NCBI GenBank assembly: GCA_048498995.1 | Contig: JBEHWX010000151.1 | Coordinates: 1 to 10,669, forward strand | Length of the DNA: 10,669 bases | Reading direction: 5' to 3' | Source of the DNA: JBEHWX01 sp048498995 | Lineage (GTDB): Bacteria; Bacteroidota; Ignavibacteria; OLB7 | Shown here: positions 6,491-10,669 of the stretch, piece by piece | Layout of the letters: every line of letters starts with the position of its first letter | Position numbering within the stretch: the first letter of the stretch is position 1 | Translations under genes and position numbers: made by a program | The notes under the pieces: generated by a model | What the model was told of the DNA's origin: nothing | The model's database searches: none | The model's input: the letters and a program-made list of their open reading frames with translations, nothing else

Positions 6491-7681
6491 TCAGGATCGG
6501 GCCCGGGCGGGGGTCGATCCATCCCCCTTCTGGATCTCGGCGGCGAGCGCCTCGATCCCCTCGACGAAGCCATCCCAGCTATAGCGCTTCCGTTCGATTT
6601 CGATGTTCCTCGAGAACCGCTCGATCGTCCCCTCCTCGAACATCCTCGCCACGGCATCGGCCAGGCGCTCCAGGTCGCCGGGGGGAACCACGAAGCCGGT
6701 GGTGCCGTCGAGCACCACCTCGGAGAGTGAGCCGACGTTGGTCACGACCGCCGGGGTGGCGAAGTTGTAGCCGATCTGCACGATGCCGCTGTTGGTGGCC
6801 TCGTGGTAGGGGAGCACGAGCGCGTCGGAGGCGGAGAACCATTCGGCCACCTCCTCGTTCGGCACGTAGCTGTCGTGCACGGTGACGCTCCCCTCGATGC
6901 CGAGCTCCTTGATCTTGGCCAGATACCACTCCTTCCCCTGCCCCTTCTCCTCGAAGAACTCGCCGACGATCAGCAGATGCACGCCGGGAACGCGACGGAT
7001 GATGCCGGGCATCGCGGCCAGGAGCGTGTCGAGCCCCTTGTAGCCGCGGATGAAGCCGAAGAAGAGGATGACCTTCTCGGCCTTCACGCCGAGCTTGCTG
7101 CGGACCTCCTGGCGCGGAAGCCGCTCGCCGAAGTTCTCGTAGGTCGGATGCGGGATCATCCGCTGCGGGATGGCGGGGAACATCGACTTGAACTGGTTCA
7201 TCACCGTGGTCGACTGGCTGATGGCCATGTCGACATGGCGGAAGAAGAAGCTGGTCAGCTGCTGGTAGCCGGGGCGATCCTCATGAGCGATCACGTTGTC
7301 GAGCACCACCATCACGTTGCGCCGGTTCTTGCGGCGGACCATCCGGGCGATGGTGCCGAAGGTGAGGCCGAACAGCGGAAGCCAGAAGCGGAAGATGTAG
7401 AGATCGTACTCCTTCTTCCGGAGCACGCGCCCGACCCGCACCCAGTTGAGGGCGTTCATCGAATCGATCAGCCGCTTCGACGGGATCTTCCCCTCGAAGA
7501 CGCCCGCGTCCCCCTGCTCCTCCTGAAAGGCGCCCGGATAGAGGGCCTTCGGATACTGGCGCGAAAATGTAATGACATCGACCTCGTGGCCATGCTTCTT
7601 CAGATAGGTATAGAGCATGTTGGTGTGGTGTGCTATCCCCCCCCTGTAGGGATAGGCCGGACCGATCAACGCGATCTTCAT
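6491..7681 (-). CDS. GT4-family glycosyltransferase
   Basis: This 396-residue retaining glycosyltransferase has the GT-B fold of family GT4 and transfers a sugar from a nucleotide donor to an acceptor, usually in surface polysaccharide or glycolipid synthesis. The N-terminal acceptor domain opens with MKIALIGPAYPYRGGIAHHT (the glycine-rich loop). The C-terminal donor domain starts at ILFFGFIRGYKGLDTLLAA (about 205-223), followed by HLLIVGEFFE. The donor-binding loop is HEATNSGIVQIGYNFATP (293-310). The usual E-X7-E pair becomes Glu294 and Gln302, a variant shared by a GT4 subgroup with the SGIVQIAY signature. There is no signal peptide or membrane helix, so it is cytosolic or membrane-peripheral. 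The start ATG has a good GAGGAAG ribosome-binding site. Donor and acceptor cannot be read from the sequence, and no other glycan genes lie nearby. Confidence 0.92.
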   Translation of the reverse strand: MKIALIGPAYPYRGGIAHHTNMLYTYLKKHGHEVDVITFSRQYPKALYPGAFQEEQGDAGVFEGKIPSKRLIDSMNALNWVRVGRVLRKKEYDLYIFRFWLPLFGLTFGTIARMVRRKNRRNVMVVLDNVIAHEDRPGYQQLTSFFFRHVDMAISQSTTVMNQFKSMFPAIPQRMIPHPTYENFGERLPRQEVRSKLGVKAEKVILFFGFIRGYKGLDTLLAAMPGIIRRVPGVHLLIVGEFFEEKGQGKEWYLAKIKELGIEGSVTVHDSYVPNEEVAEWFSASDALVLPYHEATNSGIVQIGYNFATPAVVTNVGSLSEVVLDGTTGFVVPPGDLERLADAVARMFEEGTIERFSRNIEIERKRYSWDGFVEGIEALAAEIQKGDGSTPARARS

Positions 7682-7989
7682 GAAGCTTCCTCTGTGTCAA
7701 AGTTCCGCGGCGCCGGCAGCAACGCTGTCCCCGGCCGCGCTGGATCATCTCCATCCCCCTCCGACATCCCGGCGGCGCGCGACGCGCCCCGTGCGCGATT
7801 CCCGGCGGGCCCACCGGCGCCTCGGCCATGGCGGCCCCTCCGAGATCGAAATATCCTCAGGAATCGCCTCCGTTACCCCGGTCGGCTCCCCGCGTAGCAA
7901 ATCTTCACGAGTTTCAAGGGGGAGCAGAACGTCGTCAGCAATGACCAATTACCGGATATCAGAGTCATTCGTGTTAATTTCGGATCGAT
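7682..7989. other. Divergent intergenic region between the glycosyltransferase gene and purF
   Basis: These 308 bases separate two divergent genes and should carry both promoters. The half next to the glycosyltransferase is very GC-rich; the 100 bases before purF are clearly more AT-rich (CAATTACCGGATATC, GTGTTAATTTCGG), which suits a purF promoter. No box with convincing spacing, operator dyad or riboswitch fold was found. The overlapping open frames in this stretch have no recognisable protein features. Confidence 0.5.
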
Positions 7990-9492
7990 ATGCACCAATC
8001 TGAGATCGACAAGCCCCTCTGCAATTGCGGCGTCGTCGGGATCTTCAATCACCCGCAGGCCGCAATCATGACGTACTACGCGCTTCACGCGCTACAGCAC
8101 CGAGGCCAGGAGTCGGCCGGGATCGTCTCCTCGCGGTATAGCGAGAAGCATCCCGGCAAGCGGAAGTTCTCCCTGCACAAGGGACACGGACTCGTGCTCG
8201 ACGTCTTCTCCGACGAGAAGATACTGACGCACGATCTGCGCGGCGACTGCGCAATAGGTCACAATCGGTATTCCACGACCGGTTCGAACGTGAAGCGCGC
8301 CAACATCCAGCCCTTCTACAGCCTCTATCATCACGGCAACCTGGCGCTGGCGCACAACGGCAACCTCACCAACACGATCACGCTCCGGCACAACCTGAGC
8401 GCCGAGGGAGTGCTGTTCCAGACGACGACGGATTCGGAGATCATTCTCCATCTGATCGCCCGGAGCGCCGAACATACGACCGTGGGGAGGATTCGCGAGG
8501 CATTGCGCACCGTCCGGGGCGCCTACTCGGTGACGATCCTCACCGATGAAGGGCTCTTCGCCGCGCGCGATCCGCACGGCTTCCGTCCGCTCTGCATCGG
8601 CAAGCTCGACGGCGGCTACGTGGTGGCCTCGGAAACCTGCGCGCTGGACATCATCTCGGCCGAGTATGTCCGGGACGTCAGGCCGAACGAGATCATCCTG
8701 ATCGACAACGACACGGTGGCCACCGGCCAGATCAAGTCGTTCACGATCGACGACGTGGCGCCCCGCCCCGCCCACTGCATCTTCGAGTATGTCTACTTCT
8801 CCCGCCCGGACAGCAAGATCTTCGGGCACTCGGTCGACAAGGTGCGCCGGAGGCTCGGCAAGCGCCTGGCCGAGGAAGCGGGGATGGATGCCTCGACGCC
8901 CGGCGGCAAGGTGGTGGTGATCAATGTGCCCGACTCCTCGAACACGGCCACGCTCGGCTTCAGCAGGGTGAACCAGAAGAACCGAGGCGTGGACACCCGC
9001 TACGAGATCGGCCTGATCCGGAGCCATTACGTGGGACGCACCTTCATCTCGCCGGGACAGCAGAACCGCGAGTTCAAGGTGAAGACGAAGTTCAACGTCG
9101 TCCGCGGCGTGCTCGAGGGACAGCAGGTGGTGGTGGTCGACGACTCGATCGTCCGCGGCACCACCTCGAAGTCGCTCGTCAACCTGATCAAGGAGGCACG
9201 GCCGCGCGAGGTGCATCTCCGGATCAGCTCCCCGCCGATCACGCACCCGTGCAAGTACGGCATGGACTTCCCGTCGAGCGACGAGCTGATCGCCAACCAG
9301 TACGACCTGAACGTGGAGTCGATCCGGGAGGCGCTCGGCGTCGACTCGCTCCATTATCTGTCGATCGAGGGGCTGCTCGACGCTGTTCCGCACGAGAACG
9401 GCGAGGGCTACTGCACGGCCTGCTTCACGGGAAATTATCCGGTCGAGATCGACACCAACGCCAACAAGCTGGCGCTCGAGGAGATGGGCTGA
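7990..9492 (+). CDS. purF: Amidophosphoribosyltransferase (Fe-S type)
   Basis: PurF catalyses the first committed step of purine synthesis, making 5-phosphoribosylamine from PRPP and glutamine in the cytosol. The 500-residue length is normal. An N-terminal glutamine amidohydrolase domain begins after a 12-residue propeptide with the nucleophile Cys13 (CGVVGIF), followed by HALQHRGQESAGI, HNRYSTTG (91-98) and AHNGNL (121-126). The C-terminal phosphoribosyltransferase domain has the PRPP loop VVVVDDSIVRGTTS (380-393). Cys263 (HCIFEYVYFSRPDS), Cys421 (HPCKYG) and Cys475/Cys478 (GYCTACFTG) are the four ligands of the [4Fe-4S] cluster of the Bacillus subtilis-type enzyme. The start ATG is the only good one before Cys13; its ribosome-binding site (CGGAT) is weak. 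A LysE-family gene follows after 4 bp, with likely translational coupling. Confidence 0.98.
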   Translation: MHQSEIDKPLCNCGVVGIFNHPQAAIMTYYALHALQHRGQESAGIVSSRYSEKHPGKRKFSLHKGHGLVLDVFSDEKILTHDLRGDCAIGHNRYSTTGSNVKRANIQPFYSLYHHGNLALAHNGNLTNTITLRHNLSAEGVLFQTTTDSEIILHLIARSAEHTTVGRIREALRTVRGAYSVTILTDEGLFAARDPHGFRPLCIGKLDGGYVVASETCALDIISAEYVRDVRPNEIILIDNDTVATGQIKSFTIDDVAPRPAHCIFEYVYFSRPDSKIFGHSVDKVRRRLGKRLAEEAGMDASTPGGKVVVINVPDSSNTATLGFSRVNQKNRGVDTRYEIGLIRSHYVGRTFISPGQQNREFKVKTKFNVVRGVLEGQQVVVVDDSIVRGTTSKSLVNLIKEARPREVHLRISSPPITHPCKYGMDFPSSDELIANQYDLNVESIREALGVDSLHYLSIEGLLDAVPHENGEGYCTACFTGNYPVEIDTNANKLALEEMG

Positions 9493-9496
9493 GCTT

Positions 9497-10198
9497 ATGG
9501 TGACGGCATTACTCGTGGGGCTCGTGGTGGGACTGGGCCTATCGGTCCCACCCGGGCCCATCGCGGTAGCTGTGATCAAGCACGCGCTGGAGGGGAAGTA
9601 CAAGGAGAGCCATCAGATGGCGGTCGGCGCGGCCGGCATGGACGTGGTCTTCACCACCATCGCCGCCTTCGCGTCGTCGGCGCTGGTGGTCTATCTGACC
9701 AACCTGCTCACGGCGTATGCCTGGATTCCGTTCGTGCTTCAGATCGTCTGCGTGGTGGTGCTGATCGTGATGGGCATCCGGTATTTCCGCGCGACGGTGA
9801 GCGACGTGGTCTCCAGCGAGGAGAAGGAGATGGTGCAGGAGGAGACGGTCCGTCGTCTCGGCTACACGTCCCCCTTCATCCTGGGCATTCTGATCGCGCT
9901 GACCAATCTGGCCAGCCCCACCTTTCTCCCCTCCCTCGTCTTCGTCACCGGATACCTCCATTCCAACGGATGGGTCGGGCACACGGCGCCGGACAACCTG
10001 TTCATGGCGCTCGGCTTCGGCCTCGGCGCGCTCGTCTGGTTCCTGGTCCTGATCCGCGTGCTGACCAAGTTCCGGGCGCGTCTCTCCTCCGGATTCATCG
10101 GCCAGATCTACAAGTTCGCCGGTGGATCCTTCTTCCTCTTCGCGCTGCTCCTGGCCTTCAACGTGCTCCGCACCACGGATTGGAAGCATCTGTTCTGA
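9497..10198 (+). CDS. LysE/RhtB-family translocator
   Basis: This 233-residue inner-membrane protein has about six hydrophobic segments. The first helix carries GLGLSVPPGPIAVAVIKHAL (residues 12-31), with the PGP motif that marks the LysE/RhtB amino-acid exporter superfamily; the usual following glycine-rich segment is seen as AVGAAGMDVVFT. A longer cytoplasmic loop (about 98-122, acidic, EEKEMVQEE) separates helices 3 and 4, and a second SPTFLPSLVF segment (about 141-150) parallels the first half. Members export amino acids or small metabolites; the substrate here is unknown. The gene starts 4 bp after purF and uses GAGGAGATGGG at the purF end as its ribosome-binding site, so the two are co-transcribed. 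A functional tie to purine synthesis is not shown. A strong hairpin follows 32 bp after the stop. Confidence 0.9.
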   Translation: MVTALLVGLVVGLGLSVPPGPIAVAVIKHALEGKYKESHQMAVGAAGMDVVFTTIAAFASSALVVYLTNLLTAYAWIPFVLQIVCVVVLIVMGIRYFRATVSDVVSSEEKEMVQEETVRRLGYTSPFILGILIALTNLASPTFLPSLVFVTGYLHSNGWVGHTAPDNLFMALGFGLGALVWFLVLIRVLTKFRARLSSGFIGQIYKFAGGSFFLFALLLAFNVLRTTDWKHLF

Positions 10199-10230
10199 TG
10201 CGCCCGGGCGCGGCCCCGGTCGAGAATATG

Positions 10231-10270
10231 CAACGCCCCCGTGGCCGATGTGCCGCGGGGGCGTTGTCGT
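10231..10270 (+). terminator. Terminator-like hairpin after the purF-lysE pair
   Basis: CAACGCCCCCGTGGC (10231-10245) pairs with GCCGCGGGGGCGTTG (10252-10266) around a 6-base loop, CGATGT, giving a 15-bp stem with a single U-G wobble. The following bases, TCGTTGTTC, are T-rich but are not a clean T-run. Its position 32 bp after the LysE-family stop supports a Rho-independent terminator for the purF transcript. Confidence 0.8.
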
Positions 10271-10284
10271 TGTTCGGATGTGCT

Positions 10285-10305
10285 GCCTCCGGAGATGACG
10301 GAGGC
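10285..10305. repeat. Perfect 7-bp inverted repeat next to the array
   Basis: GCCTCCG (10285-10291) and CGGAGGC (10299-10305) form a perfect stem with a 7-base loop, GAGATGA. It sits between the terminator-like hairpin and the first 51-bp repeat. No function is evident; it could be a border element of the array or a second weak transcription stop. Confidence 0.55.
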
Positions 10306-10312
10306 GCGGTTC

Positions 10313-10669
10313 GTTCCGTGCCCGCGCACGCTGAAGACGCGCGCCTGCCGTTTTCGCGCCGTCGTTCCATGACGGCGCACGCTGAAGACGCGCGCCTACC
10401 GTTTCTGCGCCGTCGTTCCGCGCTTGCGCACGCTGAAGACGTGCGGCTACCGTTTTCACGCCGTCGTTCCATGCCCGCGCACGCTGAAGACGCGCGCCTA
10501 CCGTTTCTGCGCCGTCGTTCCGCGCTTGCGCACGCTAAAGACGTGCGGCTACCGTTTTCGCGCCGTCGTTCCATGACGGCGCACGCTGAAGACGTGCGCC
10601 TACCGTTTCTGCGCCGTCGTTCCGCGCTTGCGCACGCTAAAGACGTGCGGCTACCTTTGTCGCGCCATC
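10313..10669 (+). repeat. Tandem array of seven 51-bp stem-loop units, continuing past the window
   Basis: Seven units of exactly 51 bp begin at 10313, 10364, 10415, 10466, 10517, 10568 and 10619; each opens with GTTCC and centres on GCGCACGCT(A/G)AAGACG. Two kinds alternate from unit 2 on: A units open GTTCCATG with tail GTTTCTGCG, B units open GTTCCGCGCTTG with tail GTTTTC(A/G)CG, making a 102-bp higher-order period. Unit 1 has an A-like head with a B-like tail. Every unit can fold into a stem-loop with a 7-base CT(A/G)AAGA loop. Unit 6 has a perfect 8-bp stem (GGCGCACG with CGTGCGCC, 10578-10600), B units keep 6 bp, and units 1, 2 and 4 carry one mismatch. The array reaches the last base, so its true length is unknown. 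It is not a CRISPR: there are no unique spacers. Confidence 0.92.

Noticed and set aside
7975..7982. TAATTTCG as a Bacteroidetes-type -7 box (TAnnTTTG) for purF
   Set aside because: It has one mismatch, lies 7 bp from the start codon and has no TTTG-like -33 box at the right distance; it would demand a leaderless transcript.
8092..9603. A 503-codon minus-strand open frame opposite purF
   Set aside because: It is the codon-bias shadow of purF, whose catalytic motifs are complete on the plus strand.
10158..10574. A minus-strand frame encoding 17-residue repeats (MERRRENGSRTSSACA and similar) over the 51-bp array
   Set aside because: It stays open only because 51 is a multiple of three and the units lack stop codons. 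It overlaps the end of the LysE-family gene, has no ribosome-binding site and matches no known protein type.
10313..10669. Possible CRISPR array
   Set aside because: The entire 51-bp unit is repeated without unique spacers, and no cas genes are near.

Overview
This is a GC-rich bacterial chromosome segment. A type IX secretion (T9SS) sorting domain on a secreted cytochrome, together with the short Bacteroidetes-type CcmD-like gene, points to the FCB superphylum (Bacteroidota, Ignavibacteria, Kapabacteria and relatives). The sequence does not settle which lineage. The coding content is ordinary and dense, with almost no visible promoter consensus.

Left part (1-4157, all minus strand, transcribed right to left): a cytochrome c production block. 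It begins with a gene for a large multihaem cytochrome (eight haem motifs, two of them non-standard spacings) that ends in a T9SS sorting domain. After a 147-bp gap come ccmB, ccmC, a 43-codon ccmD-like gene and the first 15 codons of a probable ccmE that runs off the window. CcmB/C/D/E handle haem for system I cytochrome c maturation, so the block pairs a haem-rich exported electron carrier with part of the machinery needed to build it. CcmC carries an unusual roughly 80-residue insert in its first periplasmic loop that resembles a CcmE-type OB fold without the haem-attaching histidine. No ccmA precedes ccmB.

Middle part (4158-7989): a 565-bp stretch without a convincing gene, then two minus-strand genes. 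One encodes an MFS exporter of the MFS_3/DUF894 type with a C-terminal ABM-like domain (GTG start), the other a GT4-family glycosyltransferase. A 308-bp intergenic region separates the glycosyltransferase from the divergent purF.

Right part (7990-10669, plus strand): purF (amidophosphoribosyltransferase with nucleophile Cys after a short propeptide and all four [4Fe-4S] cysteines) is followed 4 bp later by a LysE/RhtB-family exporter gene. A strong 15-bp-stem terminator-like hairpin follows. Then come seven tandem 51-bp units that fill the window exactly to its end and form an alternating A/B (102-bp) higher-order array. Each unit holds a stem-loop with a conserved CT(A/G)AAGA loop. A single diverged copy of the same stem-loop lies just downstream of the MFS gene, again in the sense orientation of the upstream gene, so this looks like a dispersed REP-like 3'-end element that has been amplified at one site.

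No CRISPR array, rRNA, tRNA, insertion sequence or defence system was seen. The most unusual points are the modified CcmC, the T9SS-exported multihaem cytochrome at the head of a ccm cluster, and the stem-loop repeat family.
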